Of a stretch of DNA of 64,000 nucleotides, positions 8,954 to 18,008 are shown piece after piece. This DNA comes from Chlorobiota bacterium (lineage in GTDB: Bacteria > Bacteroidota > Ignavibacteria > Tepidaquicellales > OLB5), in NCBI GenBank assembly GCA_022616535.1, contig JAKEEM010000051.1, positions 1 to 64,000 on the forward strand, read 5' to 3'. Numbering within the stretch: position 1 is the first letter of the stretch; each line of letters starts with the position of its first letter. Both the position numbers and the translations under genes were made by a program. Under the pieces are notes generated by a model. That model was not told the DNA's origin and made no database searches. It worked only from the letters and a program-made list of their open reading frames with translations.

Positions 8954-10417
8954 CTAATTTTTAATTTCTTTCACTTCCACCCCGCCTTTTTTATCTATAA
9001 TCACATACCCCAGCTCTCTTACTTTATTTCTTAATTCATCTGCCAGCTTAAAGTTCTTAGCCGCTTTCGCTTCTGCGCGCTTGTTTATAAGTTCCAAAAC
9101 CTCAGAGGGTATCCCCTGCTTTATTGGAGCATCTGGAATTTCAAACTCCGCCCAACTAATTTGTCCTCGTCTCGATTCATCAACAAATTTTTTAAGTTCC
9201 AAACCAAGCACACGGTCGAAATCATAAATCAGCTCAAGCTTGTTTTTGTCCGAAATGCCCGTGTTCCTTACAACTTCCCACGTCACCGCAAGCGCCTGCG
9301 GCATGTTGAGGTCATCGTTTACTGATTCCAGGAAATCCGATTTATATAAATTAACCCTGTCCTGCTCTCCTGATTTGCCCGGAGCATTTTCTTCCTTCAT
9401 CCTGATTATGTTTTGCTTCAGCCGGTTAAATGAATTCTTGGCTGAATCCAGCACGTCCCAGCTGAAAAGCAGTCTCTTGCGATAATGCGTGCCCAGGCAC
9501 ATATAGCGGTAATCAAGCGGCGAATAGCCCTTATCCGTTAAAGTCTTGAGACACAGAAACTCGCCCTTTGATTTGCTCATCTTTCCGTCATCTTCTTCAA
9601 GAAATGCCCCGTGGAGCCAGTAATGCGCAAAAGGCTTCCCCGTGCATGCCTCGGATTGCGCAATTTCGTTTGTGTGGTGAATAGGTATGTGGTCTATTCC
9701 CCCGCAGTGTATATCGAACGTATCGCCGAGAAATTTTCTGCTCATTGCCGAACACTCAATATGCCACCCGGGGAATCCAATCCCCCAGGGCGACTTCCAC
9801 TCCATCTGCCTTTTGGTATCCTTTGGCGAAAACTTCCACAGTGCAAAATCAGTCTTGTTGCGCTTCTCTGCGGAAAACTCAATCCTTTTGCCTTCCTCAA
9901 GCCCCTCCACATCGATTTGCGCCAGCTTGCCGTAATCACTCAGCTTGGACGTATCAAAGTAAACCCCGTCGCTTGTAATATAGGTAAATCCCTTGTCCTC
10001 AAGGCATTTAATCATATCAATCTGCTCTTTGATGTAATCCGTTGCTTTGGTATATTTTGTTGCCGGAATGATATTAAGCAGCTTTACATCGTCGATAAAG
10101 GCTTTTGTGTAGTAATCTGCAATTTCCCAAACGGATTTTCCCGTGCGCGCAGAACCTTTTTCCATTTTATCTTCGCCCTCGTCGGCATCCGATACCAAAT
10201 GCCCTACGTCTGTAATGTTCATAATATGGGTAACTTCGTAGCTATTATACATCAGTATGCGTTTTAAAAAATCCTCGAATAAATATGTTCGCATATTCCC
10301 TATATGCGGGTAATCGTAAACGGTCTGCCCACAGGTATACATTCCCGCTTTATGGGGAGCGATAGCCTCGAAGACCTGCTTTTGGCGGCCTAATGTGTTG
10401 AAAAACTGTAATTTCAT
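8954..10417 (-). CDS. cysS: Cysteinyl-tRNA synthetase
   Basis: Charges tRNA-Cys with cysteine. The class I signatures are present: PHIGN at residues 37-41 (HIGH) and KMSKS at 279-283. The zinc ligands expected from the E. coli enzyme fall at C29, C222, H247 and E251, all visible in the sequence. At 487 residues it is slightly longer than average. The C-terminal DALR-type helical domain ends with a lysine/glutamate-rich tail. The start is ATG at 10417, 7 bp downstream of the secreted-protein gene at 10425, so the two may share a transcript. Confidence 0.98.
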   Translation of the reverse strand: MKLQFFNTLGRQKQVFEAIAPHKAGMYTCGQTVYDYPHIGNMRTYLFEDFLKRILMYNSYEVTHIMNITDVGHLVSDADEGEDKMEKGSARTGKSVWEIADYYTKAFIDDVKLLNIIPATKYTKATDYIKEQIDMIKCLEDKGFTYITSDGVYFDTSKLSDYGKLAQIDVEGLEEGKRIEFSAEKRNKTDFALWKFSPKDTKRQMEWKSPWGIGFPGWHIECSAMSRKFLGDTFDIHCGGIDHIPIHHTNEIAQSEACTGKPFAHYWLHGAFLEEDDGKMSKSKGEFLCLKTLTDKGYSPLDYRYMCLGTHYRKRLLFSWDVLDSAKNSFNRLKQNIIRMKEENAPGKSGEQDRVNLYKSDFLESVNDDLNMPQALAVTWEVVRNTGISDKNKLELIYDFDRVLGLELKKFVDESRRGQISWAEFEIPDAPIKQGIPSEVLELINKRAEAKAAKNFKLADELRNKVRELGYVIIDKKGGVEVKEIKN

Positions 10418-10424
10418 TTAAAGG

Positions 10425-10898
10425 TTACTTTCCGTAATTTATCTCAAATGTGCCGTCGGTAAAATATTTTTCGTCGGCATATTTGCTTGCGGTCCCGCTT
10501 TCCGATGCAACAAATCCAAACTCACCGTAAACTCTTCCCCCTTCATTGTATCTCACATTCAAAAACCCTGCCTTTGTCACAAATTTTGCAAAGCTGTTGA
10601 AGTTTACGTAGCGAAGTACAACACCGGGGCTGCTTCCGTAAAAATCAAAGATGCCTGTCTTTATCTCGGAAGGACCGCTGATGTAATTCCACGCAAGCTT
10701 GACTTCGTAATTTTTATCGCCTGCGCTTACTTCATACGAATAGGGATTTAACTCGGCGAACAAATCGCCTGTGTACTGCACGCCGTTTATCTTAACGCTT
10801 AGGGTTCCAACTTTGTTTGGCGGAGCCGTGATTCCAAAAGCCGCGCCTGAGAGTGTAACCAGAAAACAAAAGATTAAAAACCCTGGTTTTTGCTTCAT
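10425..10898 (-). CDS. Secreted hypothetical protein upstream of cysS
   Basis: No family assigned with confidence. The 157-residue product begins with a signal peptide (LIFCFLVTLSGAAFG). The mature part looks all-beta and begins with VGTLSVKINGVQYTGD, a pattern often seen in small calycin-like or DUF6252-like Bacteroidota proteins; that link is a weak inference. The gene runs into cysS with a 7-bp gap. A 180-bp AT-rich stretch upstream separates it from the divergent lipoprotein gene at 11155. Confidence 0.7.
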   Translation of the reverse strand: MKQKPGFLIFCFLVTLSGAAFGITAPPNKVGTLSVKINGVQYTGDLFAELNPYSYEVSAGDKNYEVKLAWNYISGPSEIKTGIFDFYGSSPGVVLRYVNFNSFAKFVTKAGFLNVRYNEGGRVYGEFGFVASESGTASKYADEKYFTDGTFEINYGK

Positions 10899-11154
10899 GT
10901 AGTATTCCCCTTTTTAAGTTAAAAGAACTATGCTGCTTATTTACAAAAATAACTTTATTTATTTAATTGGCAAAGAGTTTTAAGAAAAAAATAGAAAACT
11001 CTAAAAGCTGCTGAAACGTCCTTTGGGTTTGTGCCTTGGTTGTAATTAAAAATGTTACACAACTTTCATTGATTACGCTATGTTATTTCAGGGCTTACGT
11101 AAATATTTTTGTATGATACAAATTTTTAACCGTTACCAGAAAGAAAAAAATCAA

Positions 11155-11547
11155 ATGAAAAAAAAGCTTGCAGCCCTGCTGCAATTAGGATTAGCATTAT
11201 TTATCTTCAGCTGCTCCGATAATTTTTCCCCTTTGGAACCATCCATTACAACCGACCGTCCGGCACCAATCGTCAATTTCATGGTCTGGCAGACCTATTA
11301 CTGGCCCGGCGACCCCTTCCAGGAAGAAGGATATTATGTGAACCTGCTGACCAATTCTTTTGGCCAGTTTCAAACCGGTGATTCTGTTTGGATTGTCGGA
11401 AACGGAAGGGATACCCTGTATCATGTAAATTTTTCAATTGAGTATAACTCGAATGCTAATTTTTGCATAGATGAAGTCCAGTGCTTTCAGGGAACAGGCA
11501 ATGAGTTAATAAACCTAAACTGCGGCAGTACACATAGTATCTATTAG
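11155..11547 (+). CDS. Small hypothetical lipoprotein
   Basis: The ORF track opens at 11080, but the internal ATG at 11155 gives a proper lipoprotein signal (MKKKLAALLQ...LFIFSC, lipobox FIFSC), so I prefer that start and a 130-residue product. The mature protein has PLEPSITTDRPAPIVNF and a four-cysteine C-terminal region. No family is recognised. It stands alone and is divergent from the 10425 gene. Confidence 0.65.
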   Translation: MKKKLAALLQLGLALFIFSCSDNFSPLEPSITTDRPAPIVNFMVWQTYYWPGDPFQEEGYYVNLLTNSFGQFQTGDSVWIVGNGRDTLYHVNFSIEYNSNANFCIDEVQCFQGTGNELINLNCGSTHSIY

Positions 11548-11625
11548 ACGCATATAAAAATCATATAAAGCCCTAAGGCATATCATTTTTACTTTGCCGG
11601 CTCATTCTTCTAAAAAAATGTCATT

Positions 11626-11684
11626 CTGAACTTGTTTCAGAATCTCATAAAAAAATCAAATGAACGACCTTGAAACAAGTTCAG
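11626..11684. repeat. Imperfect inverted repeat of CATTCTGAAC type
   Basis: The arm CTGAACTTGTTTCA at 11626-11639 is perfectly complemented by TGAAACAAGTTCAG at 11671-11684. The pairing continues outward through TGTCA/TGACA with two mismatches. The 31-base loop is AT-rich. The outer GTCATTC...GGTGAC sequence resembles the CATTCC-type elements at 46914 and 54869, so it looks like a dispersed palindromic element. It could also act as a terminator between the convergent genes on either side. Confidence 0.7.
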
Positions 11685-11717
11685 GGTGACAAATCGAGGG
11701 GTGGTGAAATATGACAC

Positions 11718-13703
11718 TTACGATAAATACCCAACTGCCTGTTCCACCTGCTCATGGGTTCCCATAAGGATAATAACATCTCCTTCTTTTAGCTTTAAAT
11801 CCGCGGCGGGATTTGAAAAATGTTCTTTATCTCTCACAACTGAAATTATCGTAGCCCCGGTTTTTGCTCTTATATCCAGCTCTGCGATGCTTTTGCTTTC
11901 AGCGGAGCATTTACGGCTGATTGTAAATGAATCGATACTTATTTCCTCGTGTATTACACTGTGAATTCTATCGGTAAGCTTTCTCTCCTCGCGTTTATTT
12001 CGTATCTCGGCATATCTCTGCTTGTGAAGCTCGTTAATTTCCCTGCTGATTGATTCCTTTGAAAATCCGTATGACATCATCACGCGGGCAAGGATTTCTA
12101 TCGAAGTCTCATACTCCTCCGCAAAAACCATATCGGCTCCAAGCTCATACAGGCGGTCGATTTCCGAAACATATTTCGTTCTTGCTATAATATAAATCGT
12201 TGGATTCAAATCCCTTGCAATTGCCACGGCACGGTCAATTACAAGCGGGTCGCTGATTGCAAATGTTATGACTTTGGCAGTTTTTATCCCCGCCTCAGTT
12301 AAAATACCTTCTCTTGTTGCGTCTCCGTAAACTACATTCTCGCCCCTTTCTGCTGCCTCGGTAACAGTATCGGGATTCAGCTCGATTATTGAATAGCGAA
12401 TCCTTCTCTTTTTTAAAACTCTGGCTAGATTCTTCCCGTTCAGTCCGTAGCCGACAATAATCACATGATTTTCAAGCAAAAGCTTTTCTTCTCCCGAATC
12501 AGCAACTCCCTCTTTTGCGGCAAGTCTTGCAAGGGGTCTGAACATCCTTCCTTCTTCGAATCTCCGTGCCGCGCGGGGTGAAAGCTTAAAAGCAAATGGA
12601 GTGAAAATCATTGTCAGTATCGATGAAGATAAAAACGCCTGAAAAATCTCGTTTGAAATAAGCTCATACTGCAGTCCAAGCTTTGCGAGAATGAATGAGA
12701 ATTCGCCAACCTGCGCAAGCCCCATTGCCGATATTACGGCAACCCTGATGGGATACTTCAATGCCGCAACCAGAACATAAATAATAAGCGATTTGAGCAG
12801 AAATATTCCGAGTCCCAGTGATAATACCATGGGAATATTTTGCAAAACATAGCTTAAATCCATAAGCATTCCAATCGAGATAAAAAACACGCTGTAAAAA
12901 GTTTCCTTAAATGGAAGTATATCGGCAATTACCTGGTGGCTGTAACGTGATTCGGAAATTATAAGCCCTGCAATAAACGCTCCTAAGGCAAGGGAAAGCC
13001 CCATTGAGTTTGTTAAAAACGCCATCCCCAGACAAAGAAAAAGCGAGGCGATTATAAATATTTCCTTCAGCCGCGTTTTGACAATTACATTTAACAGATA
13101 GGGCATCATCTTTCTTGCAGTGAAAAATATTACGTTTATTGCAATGAATGCAATTGCTACTCTTGTCAGAACTGTATAGATATCCATATCTCCTCTTAGA
13201 GCTAAAATGGGTATGAGAATAACTATCGGCACTACGCACAGGTCCTGAAAGAGCAAAATACCAAGCTCAATTTTTCCCTGCGGGGAGTCAATCTGCCTTC
13301 TTTCCTGAAGCAGTTTTAAAACAATCGCTGTACTGCTAAGCGAGACAAGGAAGCCGAAAAATATGGCGGTTGCAAAGGAAAACTCGAGCAAAACGGAAAT
13401 TGCCGTAACCGCTGTAATGGTTAAAATGACCTGCCCGCCGCCTCCGACTGCGATAAGTTTTTTTATTCGGTTAAGCTTTTTGATGGAAAACTCAATGCCG
13501 ATAATAAACATCATCAGCACAACGCCTATTTCGGCGAGAATTTCTATGTCATGCGTGTTTTTAATCAGGCCAGTTGTATAAGGTCCGATTGCAAGTCCCG
13601 TTAGCAGAAACCCGACGACCGAAGGTATTTTAAGCTTGCCGGAGATTACAATAATTACAATCGCCGAAAGCAGAATAATTACTATGTCCTGAAGTATATG
13701 CAA
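11718..13703 (-). CDS. Kef/CPA2-type cation:proton antiporter with TrkA domains
   Basis: A 661-residue protein. An N-terminal Na+/H+ exchanger domain of about 12 membrane segments (residues 1-380) is followed by a cytoplasmic TrkA-N Rossmann domain (HVIIVGYGLNGKNLARVL near 410) and a C-terminal TrkA-C domain ending in KEGDVIILMGTHEQVEQAV. It probably exchanges K+ or Na+ for H+ and is gated by NAD(H) or another ligand on the regulatory domain. KefB/KefC have similar architecture, but glutathione regulation is not implied. The frame opens with TTG; MHILQDIVIILL is a typical family N-terminus and no ATG fits nearby. Confidence 0.9.
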   Translation of the reverse strand: MHILQDIVIILLSAIVIIVISGKLKIPSVVGFLLTGLAIGPYTTGLIKNTHDIEILAEIGVVLMMFIIGIEFSIKKLNRIKKLIAVGGGGQVILTITAVTAISVLLEFSFATAIFFGFLVSLSSTAIVLKLLQERRQIDSPQGKIELGILLFQDLCVVPIVILIPILALRGDMDIYTVLTRVAIAFIAINVIFFTARKMMPYLLNVIVKTRLKEIFIIASLFLCLGMAFLTNSMGLSLALGAFIAGLIISESRYSHQVIADILPFKETFYSVFFISIGMLMDLSYVLQNIPMVLSLGLGIFLLKSLIIYVLVAALKYPIRVAVISAMGLAQVGEFSFILAKLGLQYELISNEIFQAFLSSSILTMIFTPFAFKLSPRAARRFEEGRMFRPLARLAAKEGVADSGEEKLLLENHVIIVGYGLNGKNLARVLKKRRIRYSIIELNPDTVTEAAERGENVVYGDATREGILTEAGIKTAKVITFAISDPLVIDRAVAIARDLNPTIYIIARTKYVSEIDRLYELGADMVFAEEYETSIEILARVMMSYGFSKESISREINELHKQRYAEIRNKREERKLTDRIHSVIHEEISIDSFTISRKCSAESKSIAELDIRAKTGATIISVVRDKEHFSNPAADLKLKEGDVIILMGTHEQVEQAVGYLS

Positions 13704-13731
13704 GTTATAAAACAGAAAAGATTAAAGTAGC

Positions 13732-13750
13732 GTTCGCTCTCAGAGCGAAC
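13732..13750 (+). repeat. REP palindrome beside RAYT gene
   Basis: A perfect 9+1+9 palindrome GTTCGCTCTCAGAGCGAAC preceded by GTAGC and followed by AAAT. It belongs to the same family as the palindromes at 23258, 48425 and 48937 (shared frame GTAGCGTyCG...CGAACrrACA). It lies 38 bp beyond the 3' end of a RAYT gene, the usual position for REP sequences tied to their transposase. Confidence 0.85.
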
Positions 13751-13764
13751 AAATCCACCCGGTA

Positions 13765-13786
13765 CGACAGGCATTCCTGCCTGTCG
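13765..13786. repeat. Second palindrome CGACAGGCA...TGCCTGTCG
   Basis: A 9-bp perfect stem with loop TTCC directly before the RAYT stop codon. Together with the REP at 13732 it forms a double-hairpin module. Related GCCTGC/GCAGGC hairpins occur near 20980, 29733 and 45236. Besides being a transposon end it could serve as a terminator for the convergent transcripts, although a T-run is missing. Confidence 0.75.
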
Positions 13787-13787
13787 G

Positions 13788-14252
13788 TTAATATTTTAGA
13801 GCCTCTTCGTTAAGATACCAGCCGTGATAGTTTTCAGTATCTTCTGTGAAACCGCTTTTAATTGGATTATTAAACATATATGCAAGTTTTTCCATAAACT
13901 CATCGTAATCTCTGACTATTCTATCATATGATTCTTCAAGCCATATAGAACCACTGGTGTTTCTTAATTGGTTAATTTGATGTGCTGTAACACCTTTTAT
14001 TCCTTTCATTATTCTGCTTAGAGAATAACTCTCATTTGGCTTCAGCAACAAATGCACATGGGTAGGCATAACAATAACCGCATAAAGAATATAAAACTTG
14101 TTATCGCCCCCTTTGATATGCTCTAACAGTAATTTCTGTTCCTTAATTGATAACTTAATGGCTAAACAAGTAAATGTGACGAAATAAACAGAACCTTCCA
14201 AAGTCCAGTGAGGTAAATGCCTTCGAAATATTTTTAATTCATTTCCCTTCAT
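13788..14252 (-). CDS. REP-associated tyrosine transposase (RAYT), copy 1
   Basis: A 154-residue HUH-type transposase of the IS200/IS605 superfamily (Y1 Tnp). The metal-binding HUH motif is PTHVHLLLK and the putative nucleophile tyrosine lies in the C-terminal helix YDRIVRDYDEF. The N-terminus LPHWTLEGSVYFVTFTC is typical of RAYT proteins. Such enzymes cut and join single-stranded REP hairpins. Two hairpins lie at its 3' side, and none is seen in the 30 bp before recN. It appears intact. It is clearly different from the copy at 48447, so it is not a recent duplicate. Confidence 0.9.
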   Translation of the reverse strand: MKGNELKIFRRHLPHWTLEGSVYFVTFTCLAIKLSIKEQKLLLEHIKGGDNKFYILYAVIVMPTHVHLLLKPNESYSLSRIMKGIKGVTAHQINQLRNTSGSIWLEESYDRIVRDYDEFMEKLAYMFNNPIKSGFTEDTENYHGWYLNEEALKY

Positions 14253-14282
14253 ATTTTTCAGAATAACCGCGTAATAACCAAA

Positions 14283-15965
14283 CTATGGCCCTATCAGCTC
14301 TTTTGCGCTTTTAATGCTTGCATCGGTAACCTTCTCGCCGCTTAAAAGCTTTGCAACCTCGATAACTTTCTCGTTTTTATCAAGCGGGCGGATTTTCGTA
14401 ATTGTTGAATCGCCCTCGGTCTCTTTTTCAACAAGCAGGTGTTCATCGGCAAGAGCAGCTATCTGGGCTAAATGAGTTATTGCAATTACCTGCCGGTATT
14501 CGGAAAGCTTTTTCATAACCCTGCCCACCTTCTGCGCTATGCGCCCGCTTATGCCGATATCAATTTCGTCAAACACCAGCATGTTGACCTTATCGGCATC
14601 GGCAAGAACAGTTTTAACCGCAAGCATAATTCGCGATACCTCGCCGCCCGAGGGAGTCTTTCTGAGCGAGGAAAATGCGTCGCCTTTGTTAATTTTAACC
14701 ATAAACTCAACATCGTCAGTCCCGCTTGGACCTAAGGATTCAACCAGGGTAAGCGCCACTTTAAACTCCGCATTTTCAAACCCAACTTCATTCAGTATTT
14801 TCACTATATCCTGTGCCAGAGTCTTTGATTTTTCCTTCCTGATTTTTGATATTTCCCCTGCTTTTTTAAAAAGGCTTTCTTTTGCTTGTTTGATTTCATT
14901 TTCAAGCTTTGCAATTTTCTCATCAAAGTTATCTACTAAAGCGAGGTCACTTTCCAGCTTTTCTTTCAGCTTTATCGCTTCATCAAGCGAACCGCCGTAT
15001 TTTTTCTTAATGAACTGCAACTTGTAAAGCCGCTCGCGGATTTGTTCAATCTGCCCGGGGTCAAAGCTCAAATTCTCAATTAAGCGCTGAACCTGCCTGC
15101 TTGCTTCGTTTATAGCTGTTGATGTCGTCTCGATTTCGTTAAGTATTTTCCGGAATTCGGAGTTGTATTCTGCTGTTTTAGCAAGCTCTTTTTCCGTAAT
15201 TTTTAATCTTTCGCTTATTGAGCCTGAGTCCTCGTATAAATTCAAATACGCTGCAGTTAGCCCCTGCCGTATGCTTTCTATATTCTCCCCTGTTTTAAGT
15301 TCGTTTTCAAGCTCGTCATCTTCACCTGGGGCGGGATTTACCTCCTTAATTTCCTTCAGCTGAAACTCTAGGAAATTTCTTTTACTGTCCAGTTCTTCCT
15401 TTTTTTGTTTAATATTTTCATACTCACTCGTTTTATTCAACAAATTAACATATTCCTGTTTATAATTATCCAGCTTTTCTATAAATTTCTTCCCTTCTGT
15501 TTTGCATAAATATGAATCCAAAAGCTCAATATGCACTTCCTTTTTAAGCAGTGACTGGTGTTCGTTCTGCGAATGTATGTCCACCATTACATCGCCAAGC
15601 GAAGCAAGAACACTTGTCGGGACAGGGCTGTCGTTAACGAAATTTCTGCTGTATCCTTTTGAGTATAATTCCCTTCTTATTATCAAATTATCGCCAATTG
15701 AATCGATTTCATTATCGTTAAGTATTTTATTAATTACATCCTTACTGTCTTCTGAAATCTTAACAATTCCCTCAATGAACATCTTTTCCCTGTTGCTGCT
15801 GATGATGGAGTAATCCGCTCTTTCGCCCATAAGCAGCGAAAGCGCATTAATTAAAATGGATTTGCCCGCTCCGGTCTCGCCCGTAATTATATTAAAGCGC
15901 GGGGAGAAATCTATCTCAATATTTTTTAAAAGCAGATAATTTTTTATTATAAGTTTTTCTAACAT
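14283..15965 (-). CDS. recN: DNA repair protein RecN
   Basis: An SMC-like ATPase of about 560 residues that acts early in double-strand break repair. The N-terminal half has the Walker A loop ITGETGAGKSILINAL, the centre is a long coiled coil (KQKKEELDSKRNFLEFQLKE and later blocks), and the C-terminal half has the ABC signature region SGGEVSRIMLAVK and Walker B VNMLVFDEIDIGISG. The ORF track begins at a TTG three codons earlier; the ATG at 15965 gives MLEKLIIKNYLLL, the usual RecN N-terminus. The gene has its own 260-bp upstream gap towards dnaA. Confidence 0.96.
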   Translation of the reverse strand: MLEKLIIKNYLLLKNIEIDFSPRFNIITGETGAGKSILINALSLLMGERADYSIISSNREKMFIEGIVKISEDSKDVINKILNDNEIDSIGDNLIIRRELYSKGYSRNFVNDSPVPTSVLASLGDVMVDIHSQNEHQSLLKKEVHIELLDSYLCKTEGKKFIEKLDNYKQEYVNLLNKTSEYENIKQKKEELDSKRNFLEFQLKEIKEVNPAPGEDDELENELKTGENIESIRQGLTAAYLNLYEDSGSISERLKITEKELAKTAEYNSEFRKILNEIETTSTAINEASRQVQRLIENLSFDPGQIEQIRERLYKLQFIKKKYGGSLDEAIKLKEKLESDLALVDNFDEKIAKLENEIKQAKESLFKKAGEISKIRKEKSKTLAQDIVKILNEVGFENAEFKVALTLVESLGPSGTDDVEFMVKINKGDAFSSLRKTPSGGEVSRIMLAVKTVLADADKVNMLVFDEIDIGISGRIAQKVGRVMKKLSEYRQVIAITHLAQIAALADEHLLVEKETEGDSTITKIRPLDKNEKVIEVAKLLSGEKVTDASIKSAKELIGP

Positions 15966-16133
15966 AATTTTCAAGCATGCGTTACTATACTTATTCTTTA
16001 TTATATAAATAAAATTGCAGCAGTAGTAGTTCTGTTTATAAATGTAAAATTAAACAGAATTATTCATATTTAGAATATAAATAGGAATAATAAACTATAT
16101 TCTTGTTGAAGCACATGTTGAAAAGCAGAAGAC

Positions 16134-16142
16134 TTATTAACA
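16134..16142 (+). promoter_or_regulatory. DnaA-box-like 9-mer downstream of dnaA
   Basis: TTATTAACA, one base off the TTATNCACA consensus. It lies in the AT-rich gap between recN and dnaA. Taken with the 9-mers at 16216, 17902, 17917 and 18000 it suggests DnaA binding around the gene. A single 9-mer with a mismatch is weak evidence by itself. Confidence 0.35.
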
Positions 16143-16215
16143 TACTTTCTCATGCAAACGGGTGAAAAATAAAAAGCCGTCCTTTTTATGTGGACAGCTT
16201 GCGGGTTATAAATTA

Positions 16216-16224
16216 TTATCAACA
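16216..16224 (+). promoter_or_regulatory. DnaA-box-like 9-mer at dnaA 3' end
   Basis: TTATCAACA, one base off TTATCCACA, located 4 bp beyond the dnaA stop codon. It supports a cluster of DnaA-binding sites on both sides of dnaA. Chance occurrence in AT-rich DNA cannot be excluded. Confidence 0.35.
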
Positions 16225-16227
16225 AAT

Positions 16228-17736
16228 TTATGTTAACAGCATCTCTTTGATTTGCTCGAGTTTATCCGTGAAACTGGAATCATTGTTAATAGAATCCTCA
16301 ATACACCGGCAGGCGTGAATTACCGTGGCGTGGTTTCTTCCCCCAAAATGCGCTCCGATTGTCTGCAAAGATGAGGACGTAAGCTCTTTGGAAAGATACA
16401 TTGCCGTATGCCTTGCCTGAACTATTTCCTGCTGCTTGGTTTTCAGCCTCAGCAGCGACTCGTCGATATTAAAAAACTTCGCAACCGCAGAAATTATAGA
16501 GCTTATATCAATATTATGCTTTCTGTTTTTAATCCCCCCGAATTTCAGCACGCTTCTTTTTGCCATGTCCAGATTTATCGGGCTGCGTGTAATCTCAGCG
16601 TCAAATATAAGACTTTTCAGGCAGCCCTCAAGGGAGCGGATGTTATCCTTAATGTTAAGCGCAATGAACTCAAGAACTTCATAGGGAACCGGAAACCCTT
16701 CTTTTTCGCACTTTTTATTTAAAATGGCAATCCTTGTTTCCAAATCCGGCGCCTGTATGTCTACCGTTAGCCCCCACTGAAAGCGGGTTATAAGGCGCTC
16801 TTCAAGCCCTTCGAGCTGGTGAGGGGGTTTATCGCACGAAAGCACGATTTGCTTTTTCAGCTGGTAAAGCGAATTAAATATCTGGAAGAATGAATCCTGT
16901 GTGCTTTCCTTGCCCTCTAAGAACTGGACATCATCGACAATAAGCAAATCCAGTGATTTATAGAATTTTTCAAATTCATGAGCCCGGTTCATTCTTATGC
17001 TCTGCACGAAGCTTGTTGTAAACTCGGGTCCGGAAATATACATAATCTTCATCGGCGGATTTTCAGCTTTAACGTGATTGCCGATTGCCTGCATTAAGTG
17101 AGTTTTGCCGAGACCCACGCCGCCGTAGAGCATCATTGGGTTATACTGCGCTCCGGGCCTGCTTGAAATTGAAATTGCCGCCGCAGTAGCAAACTCGTTG
17201 TTTTTTCCCTTAACGAAGTTTTCGAAAGTGTACTCGGAATTTAAAATACATTTGGGGGAATAAGAGCTTTCATTGCCGGAACTTGGGTAACCGAACTCAT
17301 CTGCGTTTACAGTTCGCGGCAAATTTTGCGAAGGCTGCTCAGCCGGTTTATCAAAAAACGACGGCTCAGTATTGTAAACAGAGCTATCTGAAGAAGAACC
17401 TGCCGAAGTATCGATTTCATATATAATTTTGCCTCCATCGCCGAGTATAGCTTTAATTGCTTTTGAAACGACATCACCGAAGCGGGAGACTATCATCTCA
17501 TAATAATCCTGGCTTGGGACCACAATTAAAAGTGAGTTATTCTCAAGTGATTTTGCCTTAATCGGCTTAAACCACGTATTAAACTTAAGCTCGGACACAC
17601 CCTGCCTGAAAATTTCCATAAACTTTACCCACGTTTCAACGGCCATTTGCTGAGCAGGCAGCTTTTCCCCGACACTATCTGATGAAGAACTCTCTTTGCC
17701 CGGCAAACTCTCTTCCTGAAAATCGAATCCGTTCAA
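16228..17736 (-). CDS. dnaA: Chromosomal replication initiator DnaA
   Basis: Opens the replication origin. Domain I covers the segment VETWVKFMEIFRQGVSELKFNTWFKPI. A low-complexity Ser/Pro linker follows, then the AAA+ domain with Walker A YGGVGLGKTHLM and Walker B LLIVDDVQFLEG. Domain IV carries the DnaA-box reading motif FGGRNHATVIHACRCI. The longest frame starts with TTG at 17736 and adds a serine-rich 30-residue leader. The ATG at 17646 (MAVETWVKF) gives 472 residues, the more usual length, and is a serious alternative. The neighbourhood (mnmE-mnmG-rsmG on one side, recN on the other) and flanking 9-mers suggest a location at oriC. Confidence 0.96.
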   Translation of the reverse strand: MNGFDFQEESLPGKESSSSDSVGEKLPAQQMAVETWVKFMEIFRQGVSELKFNTWFKPIKAKSLENNSLLIVVPSQDYYEMIVSRFGDVVSKAIKAILGDGGKIIYEIDTSAGSSSDSSVYNTEPSFFDKPAEQPSQNLPRTVNADEFGYPSSGNESSYSPKCILNSEYTFENFVKGKNNEFATAAAISISSRPGAQYNPMMLYGGVGLGKTHLMQAIGNHVKAENPPMKIMYISGPEFTTSFVQSIRMNRAHEFEKFYKSLDLLIVDDVQFLEGKESTQDSFFQIFNSLYQLKKQIVLSCDKPPHQLEGLEERLITRFQWGLTVDIQAPDLETRIAILNKKCEKEGFPVPYEVLEFIALNIKDNIRSLEGCLKSLIFDAEITRSPINLDMAKRSVLKFGGIKNRKHNIDISSIISAVAKFFNIDESLLRLKTKQQEIVQARHTAMYLSKELTSSSLQTIGAHFGGRNHATVIHACRCIEDSINNDSSFTDKLEQIKEMLLT

Positions 17737-17900
17737 TTTATGTTAAGTTTATATTTTAAATAAAGAAAGATTGTTAGTTTAAGATTAAGTTTAAGTATAT
17801 GACTATAACTACACAAAATAATTTTAAATCACAAAGTAATTAACAACCAAATCAAATAATAAACCCTTGTATTTTAATGCTTTGATAACGTCTTCAGAGG

Positions 17901-17926
17901 GTTATTAACATATAATTGTTAATAAC
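17901..17926. repeat. Perfect 10-bp inverted repeat in dnaA upstream gap
   Basis: GTTATTAACA and TGTTAATAAC are perfect complements separated by TATAAT. The inner 9-mers each resemble a DnaA box, so this may be a pair of opposed boxes. The sequence continues into TTTTTT on the plus strand, so an intrinsic-terminator-like hairpin is the other reading. No plus-strand gene precedes it, which makes the terminator explanation less natural. Confidence 0.6.
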
Positions 17927-17999
17927 TTTTTTGGAGCAGCACTCAACCACATTTATTGAAGGTGACAGATTTGAACAACATAGGTTAAGCTTTCAACAT

Positions 18000-18008
18000 T
18001 TATTCACA
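18000..18008 (+). promoter_or_regulatory. DnaA box TTATTCACA
   Basis: A full match to TTATNCACA, 264 bp upstream of the dnaA start used here. Nearby CTGTTAACA and the opposed pair at 17901-17926 strengthen the view that DnaA binds here, for origin function, dnaA autoregulation or both. Confidence 0.5.

Noticed and set aside
9611-10267. 218-residue plus-strand frame opposite cysS
   Set aside because: Lies entirely inside the certain cysS gene on the other strand; Cys-rich and without domain character.
17901-17926. Intrinsic terminator of a plus-strand gene
   Set aside because: No plus-strand gene precedes it; kept as a possible opposed DnaA-box pair instead.
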